64,000 nucleotides of DNA from Corythucha ciliata (Eukaryota; Arthropoda; Insecta; Hemiptera; Tingidae), in the NCBI GenBank assembly GCA_038030265.1, contig CM075939.1, forward strand, positions 41,583,253 through 41,647,252. The letters run 5' to 3'. Both the position numbers and the translations under genes were made by a program. The notes below the pieces were generated by a model. The model was not told the DNA's origin and made no database searches. It worked only from the letters and a program-made list of their open reading frames with translations. Below, piece after piece: positions 43,240 through 54,889 of this stretch; position 1 is the first letter of the stretch, and the number at the start of each line of letters is the position of its first letter.

Positions 43240-45230
43240 ATTAAAAAAAGCGCTAAAATTCCCAGTTTCTGTCACTCATTACGCGACTAAAATTGAGAAA
43301 AGGCTCTTATTTGTTGCTTAAATGAAGATAAATACAATTAAGAGAAGTATAAAGAAAAAGCACTAAATTTTTGCTACCTATTCTAAACGCAAGTTGACCA
43401 CTGAAAATGAGAAAATCACTAATTCCCGGCTTCTGGATGGCACTTGGTGGCTAAAGAACAATACAGACTACTCGGATGACGTGGGAACACGCATTCCCAC
43501 GAGTGATACAAAATTCTAGAAAAGGCTTTTATTTGTTTACGTTCACATTCCTCTGATGACAAGCAGCATCCCACGTGTTGGGAACGTAAACATGCAAACA
43601 AAATCCTTTTCTGGAATTTTGTATCACACGTGGGACAGTGTGTTCCCACGTCACGTCCGAATAGTCTGAATCGACCTTAACATAAAGAAAATGCGCGTAT
43701 CCCCAGTTTCCTAGGTCCTTACGTGGCTAAAAAAGACGAGCTAATAATGCTATATGTTCTTAGGAGAATTACAGGCCTAAAAGTCTAGAAAAAGCGCTAA
43801 TGCGGCTACAATTATGACGCTTATTTGTGGTTAAAATTGAGAACACGCGCTAATTCTCGATGCAAATTCCAGTCCAAAATTTAGAGGGCAAATCGGTAAT
43901 TTGCTGTGTATTCATAGCCAACTAGCCAAGCCCTTTTACAGCGTTGTTCTTGGGGAAAGTCATCGACTGAAATTGAGAAAAGGCGCTAATTCATGGCAGA
44001 ATGTAAAAAAACATCGCCAAATCGCACCTAAAACTGAAAAAAAAAATTGCTAATTCACGGCTAAAATCGACAAAAAGCGCAAATTCGCGGTTAAAATCTA
44101 TACAAAACGGGGATGAAATTGAGAAAGCGCGATAATGGCCTGTTCTATGCGGGGGGGCGAGTATGAGCCTCAAAGTTCGGAAAAAGCGCTCATTCTGATG
44201 AGCTCAAAGTGACTAATTCACGGTTTATAATGACCTTTTTACGGTTAAAATTTAGAAAAATGCGAAATTTCTCATCTAGCAACGAGTCCGCGCCCAAAAT
44301 TGCGAAAAGGCGCTATAATTCATGGATAAGGTGAACAAAATCGCTAAAACGCGTCTTCTAAATTTAAGAAAAGCGTTCGTTTGCGGCCAAAATTGAGAAA
44401 TTGAGCTAATTCATTGCTAAAAATAACAAAAAGGCAAAAACATGGCAAGACAGTAATCCGTCGCTAATGTTTTAAAAAGCGCTAATTCGTCACTAATTGT
44501 ATAAGAGTAAGAAAAATCATCGACTCGTGGCTAAAATGTAGAAAAACGCTGATTCGCGGATAACATTGACAAAAAGTCACTCTTTAACGGCGGAAATAGA
44601 GAAATGTGTTCATTTCCCAGTATCCCAGTTCAAATTGAGAAAACACAAATTCGTGGTTTCTGGGGGCAACTTTGGTCGCTCGAGAAAAACCGCTAATTAG
44701 TGGATAAAGTTGACAAAAGTGCTAATTTGTGGCTACAATTGCAAAAAAAGGCGCTAATTCATGGGTAAAATTAAAAAATCAGTAAAAAGCGGCTAAAATA
44801 AAGAAAAAACACCGATTCATGGCAATAATGCAAGAAATCCGCTAGAATAGAGAAATCGCTAGAATTGAGAAAAAGCGCTAATTGGCGGATAACGTCGAGA
44901 ATAAGCGCTAATTTACGGCTAAAATTGAGGAAACGCCAACTCGCAGTTTCTGATGGCAACTTTAGTCGCTAAAATTGAGACGTGCTAATCCATTGCTAAA
45001 TGTTAAAAACAAAATGACTAGTTCACTGCTCAAATAGATTAAATACGCAAATGATCGCGGCTGAAATTGCGCTCGACCGCGGCTAAGATGAATAAAAACC
45101 GCTAATTTGCAATAAAACTGAGAAAACGTGCTAATTTACAGTTAAAAGTGAGAGAGCGGGCGGTGATTCCGCTCGCAAGCAAAAATTATAAACAGCTAAT
45201 TTGAGGATAAAATGTGCGATGATCAGGGCG
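43240..45230 (-). repeat. Family A array (inverse), about 1.9 kb
   Basis: Units of GCTAATTCGCGGCTAAAATT plus GAGAAAA, interrupted by the MITE at 43451-43680. Preceded by about 300 bp of non-repeat DNA (42930-43230). Confidence 0.8.
43451..43680. mobile_element. Palindromic MITE, copy 2
   Basis: Same family as 26101-26349: AATACAGACTACTCGG at left, CCGAATAGTCTGAATCGACC then TTAA at right, with GTGGGAACACGC arms and a TTGTTTACGTTCACATTC/GGGAACGTAAACATGCAAAC inner stem. The left terminus is more decayed (CTAAAGAA). Confidence 0.75.
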
Positions 45231-45411
45231 AGACCAATAGTGCATTTTTTAAATGAAATGCAGTAATTGAGAAAAAGTGTCAATTTGCAAAGTGCAATTG
45301 GATTTGACTCTAAATAAAACCAATGAATGAAAATTGGAGTGGTTGGTGTGGAGGGACATTTTGGCGGGTTAATTGTCGTGGTCCGCCTCCTTTGGTCTAA
45401 CAATAAAACAC

Positions 45412-45541
45412 CACATCAATTACTTGCACTTATTGGATGCTGCCAAACAAACCGAATTGACCCACGTTATGAGAAAAACTGTCAATTTGGAAGTGTCAGG
45501 AGCATGCGCGGAAATGGTCCGAGGATGCCTTGAAAGTTCTG
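45412..45541 (+). CDS. Weak exon candidate, plus strand
   Basis: An open frame (NYLHLLDAAKQTELTHVMRK, then EVSGACAEMVRGCLESSAII) ends at GTCGG|GTAAGA, a good donor. No pyrimidine tract or clear acceptor on the left. Composition looks coding-like, but no family is recognised. It might be a relic of a gene or element. Confidence 0.25.
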
Positions 45542-45544
45542 CCA

Positions 45545-48440
45545 TCATTCAGATTGTCGGGTAAGAAAAATGAAGTCATCACTTTTACTGACATCGGTCT
45601 CCGACTTAAGCCACATGCGTATACACACATTTAACAAAGAGCCGAACCGGCCTAAATGCCAATAGTTCCTCATTCGCACGACTCTCCCGCCCGAAAAATT
45701 CACAAATTCCACCGACGACCACCTTTCCACCGTTTTTCGCCTTCGAAGACGAGTGCTGGAATCGTGTCCGAACCTAAATATAGGGTCAGGGAGAGAGTGA
45801 CGTCTTTGTGCGGGCTTCAAATCGTTTTCTTTCAATTCTGAGACTGTTCTAATTAATTAAGACCCTTTAAAAACTACCGAAGAGAATGTGTGTGTGTTGG
45901 GGGGGGGGGGCTTCTAACAGGAAAGAGAAAGAAACGATTTCCCCGCTTCTCTCCGCGGTACTATAATTTAATAGGTTGATCTTTACCAGTCGATTGATGC
46001 TATCTCCGTGTTCAGTGATTAATTACGTTCGATCGCCGTTTGTTTTCCCAAGATAATTATTGCGTTTTAAATGCTTGCTATCTAAGGAACGAGAATGCAG
46101 CAATTCTCAACAGGATCTGAATTTTTATCGTAAATATTATGTTGAAACGGCTAATTCTGCCAACATTTTCTTCGCTTCCTCATTAAATCTCAGTGCATTT
46201 CGAGTTGGAATAGTAAACAAAAAACAAATAAAAAACGAAGGACAGCCCAAGCGTAAAATGATGCGGCGTACTGTTTTTAACCGTTCCTAGAACGCGGCTT
46301 TTTAGAATAATGCAATGCGATTTCTATCAGGTTTTCCCCCGTCAGTATCAGTATAAACTAGGTGATGGTTAGTAGTAGTAGGGAGGGTGTCATTTTTATT
46401 GTACATTTTAATAGTAGGTAAGGGATGTGTATTTGAGGGTAGTTCCAGGGATAGATTTCAGAATTTCCAGCGCAGGAAAATGTGGCAGACAATAAAATAA
46501 AAATGAGTCGCAGAACCGTGGTGTGTGGGGGTCATCTCCTGTTTCAACCCACACTCTAATACTAAAACACTTTTCAAGACATCGAATGTCCGCAGTAAAG
46601 GCATGAGATCTCTTGCCCTTCCATTTCTGTCGCTCTTCTCATTAAAAAAAACACCCAAAAATAAAAACCGTTGTTTTTTTTTCCTTCATTTTCAGGAGAA
46701 TAAATTATCCGATTTGTATTCTCGCAGTTGAACTCTGCAAACCTTTTATCAAGTTTCCTTCCCGGTTAAAACAGGAAAGCCCCTCTCGGAAATGGACAGT
46801 TGTTTCTTGTTGAGGTAGTGATGGTGGGAGGGGGGTCCGGCGCGGCGTACGGTCGAATCGCAGGACACTTGTCCTCCCGTGGTCATTTGCGGAATACAGA
46901 CAGAATTAATCAACTAGTTTTGATTTAATACGGAGAAAAATGAAGAAATAGATTTTTCGAAGTGAAGCCGCATGCGAGTGAAAATTACTGCGTAGGCTTT
47001 TACTTAGAAACTTGCCCTAACTCAAGAGACATAACCGATTAATGTAAAAATGTTTGAACGTTAACTATGAGAGTAAAAAAGTGTTACTTCGTTTCTTTTG
47101 TGTCCTGTGGTTCTAATAGTACGGCTATGACCGTGAGAACAACAACACTTTCTCGTTTGTTTTTTTTAATCAAAAAGAAAGGCAAAGGAAGCAACAAAAA
47201 AACTCAAGTCAAATTGACCGTAATTTATGAAGAACTTAATTGAAAAAAAAAAGTTGTTAATTATAGGTCAAAGTTCCTCATAAAGTTTCAAAATGGATCG
47301 AAATGAACGTTGAAAAGTTGAAAACCTCTTCTATACGAGCGTTCAATGGTGTAGGTCGAAAGGATCGGGAGGGAGAAGCGAGTTTGGACTGGAGCGATGA
47401 AACATTTGGAGTAAAAGGTTGAGGGGGAGGGAAACTATCACGAAGTCTTTGATTTATTGCAAATGAAAAGAAGATTACCCACCAAAGCGAGGAGGAGGAG
47501 GTCGAAACATGAAAAGTTCAAATACTTCAGAGCATATTCAAAGCTTCATAATTGAACCGAGAGTAAACCTTACAGACAGGCTCGTCAATTTAGTAATAAA
47601 ACGCTATAGATAAAGCATTTAGGCTGATTTGACACAGGACAAAGGCCAATAACACCCTTTTCAACGACGTGTCATTGAGTGGTTACACCCATCTGTCTTT
47701 TTCTACACATATTGGGGTTAGACGATCTATCATTATCCTTAAAATGATGAAAGAAAAAAGTTTGTTTCGTTGTCCCGGGCAGTGCCAAACACAAACCTTG
47801 TAGAGCAACGTTTTCAAAGACGAAAGTTCACACACATGCGCGTCCAATCGAAGGCGAATTCGAGCCCCTCAGTTTTCTACTCCAATTGCAATTTAGAATG
47901 CTATTATTCCGTTCCTTGCTTGAAATTCCAGCTTTTTGCCCGTTACTGTGGTAAAATTAAACGCAGGGGCGTACCTAGAAATCATTCCGGATGGGGCGAT
48001 TCCGGCAGTCCGCAGCCTACTAAGGGCCGGCGGAGGACGGGTGTTGTAATGGATGCCCTTCGTATTGCTGGGATTTTGCAAAAACTTGGCTAAAATCGGC
48101 CTCCCAGAGGGGGCGATCCAACTATCGCCCCCCCCCCTCTGGGTACGCCACGTTCCTCCCCGTCAGGAACGCACACGCTTGTAAACTGTCATGTTTCTGT
48201 CTTCAACAAGTCGCGTATAGCCTAGGCTCATGTTCTTGGGAAAGGGCTCAGTTTCTCTGAGATCGCACGATGTCAGGGGCAGAAATCCCCCCCTCCACCA
48301 CACACACACACACATCACAGCATGACATCAGTGTTCGGTACATGGTAATGTGACTCAGGGGGAGACTCGTTTGAAATGACCCCCCCCCCCTTCGCACGGA
48401 AAAGCTGAGATAGCAACAAGCTGAAATGCATTAAAGTATG
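45545..48440. other. Low-copy stretch
   Basis: A G run at 45899-45910 and a hAT-like element at 47964-48152 are present. A minus-strand frame at 45600-45835 is open with Arg/Ser-rich content, but splice sites are weak. Otherwise nothing recognised. Confidence 0.4.
47964..48152. mobile_element. Short non-autonomous hAT-like element
   Basis: Starts CAGGGGCGTACCTAGAAATC and ends CTCTGGGTACGCCACG, inverted termini with the CAGGGGCGTACC core. Interior contains GGGGCGAT...ATCGCCCCCC paired near the ends. About 190 bp, no transposase frame. Confidence 0.65.
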
Positions 48441-48449
48441 TTTTACAAA

Positions 48450-49040
48450 AATACAAACTCGCGAAATTGCGCGGGCGAGAAGAGCCCGCGAAATTGGGTT
48501 TTTAGAGAAGCCAGACCAGCGCAAATGGTTTTTGAGCTAGTAGAATCCTCGAAATCGATGTTTTAGTGAGCCAGAAACGCGAAAATGGTTTTTTGGGGAG
48601 CTATATCCGAGAAATAGGTTTATTATAGAGCCAGCGATTGGCGAAAAAGGTTTATTAGTGACCTAGACTCACGAAAAATTACTCTTTGGCGAGAAAAATC
48701 CACCAAGTTTAGCGAATGAAATCAAATAAATTTTGGTTTTTCACCGATTCAGACGAGCTTAAACGGTTTTTTTTGTGAGTCAGACCCGCCGAAAAGGTTC
48801 TTACGGGAGACATAATTACGCGAATTCTATTTTTTAGTCAAGTCACTATAAGCCAGGCCGACGAAAATGTTTCGTTGGTTGGTGAAACCTTCCAAATCGG
48901 CGTTTTAGTGAGCCGGACCCACGAAAATGGTTTTTAGCAAGCGGAACCCACGAAAAAACGGGGTTTTATTGAGTCAGACCAGCGGACAAGGTTTTTATGA
49001 GAGAAAGAATTACGCGAAATCTGTTTTTTCAGTCAACCCA
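48450..49040 (+). repeat. Family D repeats (forward)
   Basis: Units such as GCGAAATTGGGTTTTTAGAG plus AAGCCAGACC, about 30-32 nt apart. Confidence 0.75.
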
Positions 49041-49559
49041 TTTATATTTGGTTGGGGATTCGTGGTTTCTCGATGCAACTTTCAGAACATGTATGAGAAA
49101 AAACGCGGATTCGCGGTGTATAGAGCCAATTTTAGTAAATTTTACAGCTGAAATGTACAGGCAAAACACGCTAATGTGCTGTTTATGGGACAAGCTCGCG
49201 CTTAAAATGAGGAAAATATACTAAACAAATCGCTAATTCAGGTGATAAAAACTACCAAGAACCAAGAAAACGTCATTCACTACTAAAATTTCAGTTTATG
49301 TTTAAAAATATGCCGAAATTCTCGAATTCCAAAGGCAACTTATTATGGGCTCATCAGTTTTGTCATTGCATCGATTACTGCATGTGCAACAAGCTGTTTC
49401 TGAAAAAATCAGAAAATGGCAGATATCTCGGAAACAAAGCGGAATTTTGGAAAAGTGCAAATAGTCATTTCGATCAGAAATCAGTTGCCCCTTCACTGGT
49501 TTTTCTCTGTCCAGTCGCTTTTTGTATACACTCTGTATATGTATAAAAACGGTAAATTT

Positions 49560-49930
49560 GCACTTTTCGCAATGTTTACCGCGATGTTTGTTTGAGAAAC
49601 AGCACGAACTGGCGCCTTCTGTCAATTTCACCTGCGTGAATGAGCTCAATTTCTCAATTTCAGCCGTAAACTGGCATTTTTCCTCAGTTTTAGCCGCAAA
49701 TGAGTGATTTTTCTCAATTCTACATTGAACGAGCAATTTATTTTGTCAATTTTAGCCGTGAAAAGAGCCTTGTAAGCTGTGAATTAGTGCATTTTCTTAA
49801 TTTCGTCCCGGACTTTGCATCACGAATCTGCGCTGTTTCTCAATTTTAGCCGTGAATGGGTGTTTTTCATCAGTCTTAATCGCAAAATGTCCTTTTCTGG
49901 ATTTCATCCGCGCGAACGAGCACTTTTTCT
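49560..49930 (+). repeat. Family A repeats (forward)
   Basis: Units of TTTTCTCAATTTTAGCCGTG plus AATGAGTG. Bounded on the right by a C run and GTGGATCCGTGCCTAG, a hAT-like terminus (about 49955). Confidence 0.7.
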
Positions 49931-50161
49931 GAAGACTTACGCCCCCCCCCCCTAATTGTGGATCCGTGCCTAGCTTGCTGCCCACCCCTTGATCAGGGGC
50001 TGGATACGCTCCTGCTCAGAACTTTGCCAAATTACCGTCTGGAGTTAGGCATTTTTGTTAAAATTACCAGGAAGTGCGTTTTTTTTTTGCGATTTTGGGC
50101 CAATTTTGAATGTATGTATTTTGTTCAGAGCCGGAGATTTTACTAGTGCTAGAGACAATAA

Positions 50162-50450
50162 TTGTTTAGACGCGGAATGCAGGCGGCGGACCCAGCCCCC
50201 CCCCCTCACCAAAAAAAAAAACAAACTGAAAAAGAGCGTCAGCGCTCCTTAAAAGGGCGAAAAACAAGAACTTTTCGCGATGCTATATGCCGTTGTGGCT
50301 TCAGCCAATTGTCTCGACTCCCAGAGTGGGATAGCGAGGTGGTCCGCTTGTATCGAGACTCCTCCTTTTGGTCTTCAGATCTGTCGATTGCGTTGGCCGC
50401 CGCCGTGTCTGCGGGAAAACTCGCGCGGCCGCTGAAAACGTGGTGAAGGG
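50162..50450 (+). other. GC-richer fragment with an open frame, unassigned
   Basis: After GGCGGACCCAGCCCC and an A run, a frame encodes KTRTFRDAICRCGFSQLSRL and EWDSEVVRLYRDSSFWSSDL before a stop at TGGTGA. Coding-like composition but no recognised family; flanked by C and G runs (50199, 50449). Probably the remains of a mobile element. Confidence 0.3.
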
Positions 50451-50549
50451 GGGGGGGGCAAAATCACCTTAGTCACAATGGAGCCTCCCGAAGTTATATT
50501 TTGAGTTGATACTGTTAGTGTGATCGCTTAGACTACGAGGGTTAGTAGG

Positions 50550-50804
50550 TAATGCATGCATGAAACTGTAGCCGTAGGAGCCTACGTTGTCTGTCTTCCC
50601 TCGTTGAGGTGCGTTAAAAACGAACCGGTTTCGGCTGCTCGCCATCTTCAGCGTCTGTAAGTCCGACTGAAACCGGACTTACTTCAGTTGGACTTACAGA
50701 CGCTGAAGATGGCGAGCAGCCGAAACCGGTTCGTTTTTAACGCACCTCAACGAGGGAAGACAGACAACGTAGGCTCCTACGGCTACAGTTTCATGCATGC
50801 ATTA
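50550..50804. mobile_element. Perfect palindrome, 115-bp arms and 25-nt loop
   Basis: Left arm starts TAATGCATGCATGAAACTGT, right arm ends ACAGTTTCATGCATGCATTA. I found no mismatch between the arms. The right arm contains CGCTGAAGATGGCGAGCAGC then CGAAACCGGTTCG. A diverged single arm is at 1121-1210. Confidence 0.85.
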
Positions 50805-50809
50805 TATTT

Positions 50810-52970
50810 TGAGCTTGAGAAATTGAGAAATCAAGTTCACTATTACAACAAGATGTTTTGATTGACAAACGGTTCGGACGTGTAAAAAGTACAAAAAAGA
50901 AGGGGCAATCGCCCCCTGATTGAATGCACCAGTAGACCAGCATATCAGCAATACATAGTCGATAATGTTTGCAAAATGCCGATTTTTCTCGTTTCAGATC
51001 CAAAGAGGGATCTATTGGCGAGAGGGAGGGGAGGGATGGTCTATTACAGAAATGATCTCAAGTAAGTAAAACGACAAACTTTCCATGTCAACATACTTAA
51101 CCCCCGGGGTAGGTTCAAATTTCATCACTCTGGCTAAACTTCCACTTCCATGGCAGGAGGATGGGAAAGAGGAGGTATTACTGGTAGAGGAGCCGTATGT
51201 AATAACAACTTTCATCAAAATAATTAAATCACTGGTATTTTGAGGTACAACAAAGATCCCCGTCGGAAATTGAATTAAAAGTTCTGTCTTTAATTTTGAC
51301 CACCCCTCACACTCATGAAGCAGTCAATCCCGCCCTCTATAACACCCACCTTATTTATCAGACGACGCCTTTCTTTTTTACTACACCTTTCCCTTTAAAA
51401 ATGAAGTTGGTGAATGAGATTGAGCACGTAACTAAACAAGGGGATTCCATTTAAAAATCGATTTCCGTGCCCTTAAGGGGCGTGCTTTCTTCGTTTGAAA
51501 ACTAGGTAAATAAAAGGAGCCCTGAAGGTTCAGGCTCATTGTTACTGTTTAGATTTCAACGATCGAGATTATAATAAAAAGGCCATGTTGTCCCATCTTT
51601 TCAACATTCAAAAAGAGGCTTAAATATCGCGGACGATTTTTCAAGGGGGAGGGTTCGTTCACCTCTGTATGAGTTGAGAAACGAAAAGGCGCACGCCGAA
51701 AAAAAAAAGTGAGAACGATCATGAAATAAAAAAAGACGAGGAGAGAGAGAGAGTTCTGTGAAGAAAAGTACCATCTGCCCTAGCTGTATATCTCCCCCCC
51801 CCCTCGTCTCACCGACGTATCAACATGGGTTTGAAAGGGCCTCGCCCTTAAAAAAAAAACTCGCTTTACCTGCCCACCCTTCGAACGAAGAAAAAAGGTT
51901 TTTCCTTTCCACTCTCACACACCACCAGTTTCCATCAACTTTGTTTGGCTCCACAGGATTTCTGTCTAATGAACTGCCGCAATCAACCGGCAGTCCTTCC
52001 TTCATAATACTAAAACCCGTAGAGCACATGTTGTGGTTTTTTTTGTTTGTTGTTTTTTTTCGAGAAATTCTCAAGTCAATTCAATCACTTTAAAACCCAG
52101 TTCCAAAGAAAACAAAACCTTCAAGTTTGCGCTTCAAACAAGACTTTCTGAATAATTTTTAACGACACCTTAGTTTCATTGAAGAAAGTCCTACCGTGAT
52201 GATTAACCATTTTTATATCCGGTTTTACAGACAAACGAATAATGTTTATGATGGAAATTAAAAAACAAAAATCCTGTCAAGATAAGTTTGTAGAAATAAA
52301 ACAGAAAACCTCATGTTTTTTTTAGAAACGTATAGGAAATTGTGTTTTCTCTATTGAAAACATGCGCGCCAACGATGAAAGAAGTCGTACGGATGTGGGG
52401 TGACGGGACTATGAGGGGGGGCGGAGAGGGCTGCTCTTTAAAAGTTTTTAAAATGGTAGCCTAAGAATAGAGAGGGATGGTCGTTTTTCAGAATGAGGAG
52501 AAAGGTATTTTTGGTGTCTGTCCAGAAAAAAAACACGTGTCACACACACGCTATGCAGAGCATTTGGGAAATAATTAAGTAATTAAAGAGGGGGATTTTC
52601 AGACTTGGTAATTTTAGGATGTTAATTGCGAAGAATAAAATTAGTTAGAAACGTTGACCCACTGATAGTGAAAAAGGTCAGTTTATTCACACCATCGAAG
52701 TACAGAATGACGACAAAATTGATAGAATAAGCCAAAATGCCAAAACTAATAATCATTTCATGGAATCAGGGTGTCACCAATAGAGGGAGGAGGCAGTTGC
52801 CCCTCCTTAGAGCCTGGAGGTAGGGGTCACCCTGGAAATATACGCGGTCTTGATGGGTGACTAATTGACTATGTGAGTAAATTATGAGAGCGAACGTCTG
52901 TCAAATTGTAGGACGTCTGTCCCACCAGACAATAATGGCACGGGAATCAAAGCCGGCTCGGCTCGGCTCA
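50810..52970. other. Low-copy stretch
   Basis: No gene recognised. Contains C runs (51793), A and T runs, and near 52768-52845 a 75-bp unit with short inverted ends (CAGGGTGTCACC / GGTCACCCTGG). Confidence 0.4.
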
Positions 52971-52979
52971 GTCAAAAAC

Positions 52980-54880
52980 TCATGGCTCTTTCCAGAAACG
53001 AAATTACGCGAGTTTGTCTCATTCAGAAAACGAGTTTCACGCGTTTGGAACTTTTAGAACAAACATTTCGTGGATTTAACTCTTTTTAAATTTGTCAGCA
53101 GTTTTGCTCCATTGAACAACTAACAACTTCGCGTGGTTTCTTCATTGAAAACACCACAGTTTCACGAGGTTAGCTCAATCAGAAAACAAGTTTCGATTTT
53201 TAGGTTTTTAAGGGTTGATTCATTAAAGCGTGGAACGTGGAAGTAAAAGCGAAAAAAACACTCCATTCGCGGCTAAACACGAAGAAAAACACCAATTTGA
53301 GGTCACAATTGCAAAAAAACCAAAACGGACATTGACACCTGAAATGGAGTTCGCGGATCAATAAAAGTGAAACCCGTGAATTCGCTGCTAAAATTGAGTA
53401 AAGGCGGTAATTCCGAGCTAATAAATTAAGATATTGGTTGGCGACTTAAAATCAAGAAAACACGCTAATTAAGGGACAAAATGGAGGAAAAAGGCGTCAT
53501 TCACAGCTAAAATGGACAAAAAGCGCTCATTAGCAGCTGAAAAGGAGATTTGCTAATTCGCAGTTCAAGTATTGTAAAAGCGGTGATTCGCAGCTCAACT
53601 AGAGTAAAAGCGGTGATTCGAGGCTGAAATAGTGTAAAAGCTGTGATTCGCTGGTGACATTAGGAATTATTCGCGGCTAAAATTAAGGACAAAACGCCAT
53701 AAATCATACGCGGATGAATTTGAGGTAAACCGATAATTCCCGGCAAAAAAATGGAGAAAATGCCAATTCAGGCAAGTTCATGGCCAATGTTTAGAAAATG
53801 CCATAATTTGATCCAACGCATAAATCTGCCAATTCGCGGCCAAAATGGAGAAAAACGCTGATCCACAAGGCTGAGAAGTGGAGAAAAAAGCTAATTTATG
53901 GTATCGAGGCTTAAGTTGATGAAAACAAGCTAATAATTTCGAAAAACGCTGAATCGCGGATACATGTGATAAAACCGCGGCTAAACTGAAAGATACAAGT
54001 CACGAATTCCCGGCTAAAATTGAGATAAAACGCTCGCTCGCGACTAAAATAGTCAGAAAGCTCTTATTCGCAGATAGAATGGCGAAAAACGCTAATTCGC
54101 GGGTCAAATATTCAAAAATCGTCTGATTCGTGACTCGAATAGAATAAAAGTGAGTGGGCAATTCGCGGCTAAAATTACGAAATACATCGGAGATAAAATT
54201 AACAAAAATCGCTCATTCGCGCAGACAGAATGGAGAAAAAAAGTAATTCGAAGCTTAATTTGAGATAATCCGTAAATTTGCGGCTAGAATTGAGTAAATT
54301 TCGGCAAAAATTCAGAAAAAATGCCCCCACCCCAAATTTACGGTTCAACTGTGAAAATCAGCTCAATCCCTGCTTACATTAAGTTAATCGCTCATTCGCA
54401 GCTGAAATTGAGAAAAAGTGTTATTTTCATTTTGCGGCTAAAGTTGACAGCTCTCATTCGCAGAAATGGAATCAAGAAAAACGCTAATTCGCAGGTCAAT
54501 TTGAGAAAATCCACGGCTAAAGTGAGAAAAAGCGGTAATTCGCGAATAAAAATTGAGAAATAATTCGCGATTAAAAATGTAGAAAAAGCGCGAAAATTGA
54601 GAAAAATTGGTATGATGCGTACTAACATACTCGGACGAGACACGCCGCCGCGATACACTCGTTTACGTAGTGCGAGCAAAATAATTTTCGCCGGTTCCTA
54701 AATGCCAATTTTGCCAGGATTGACACCCTAAAAAGCCAATATTGTAGAAGTTAACTCGTTCAAAATGACCATTTAAAAAAATCATTCCGCGAGTTGGCCT
54801 CTTTCAATGGCCAAATTTCGCAGATTTGACACGATTGAAACCATATTTTCCGATTTTGGCTATTTCGGGAACTAGGGTGG
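52980..54880. repeat. Family D and A repeats (inverse)
   Basis: 52980-53220 family D inverse (ATTTCGTGGATTTAACTC). 53240-54600 family A inverse (CGCGGCTAAAATTGAG...). 54690-54880 family D inverse again. Confidence 0.75.
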
Positions 54881-54889
54881 CCCCCCTAA

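Noticed and set aside
53240..54600. Many short frames with Asn/Lys-rich peptides as small genes
   Set aside because: They are translations of family A units and shift frame from unit to unit.
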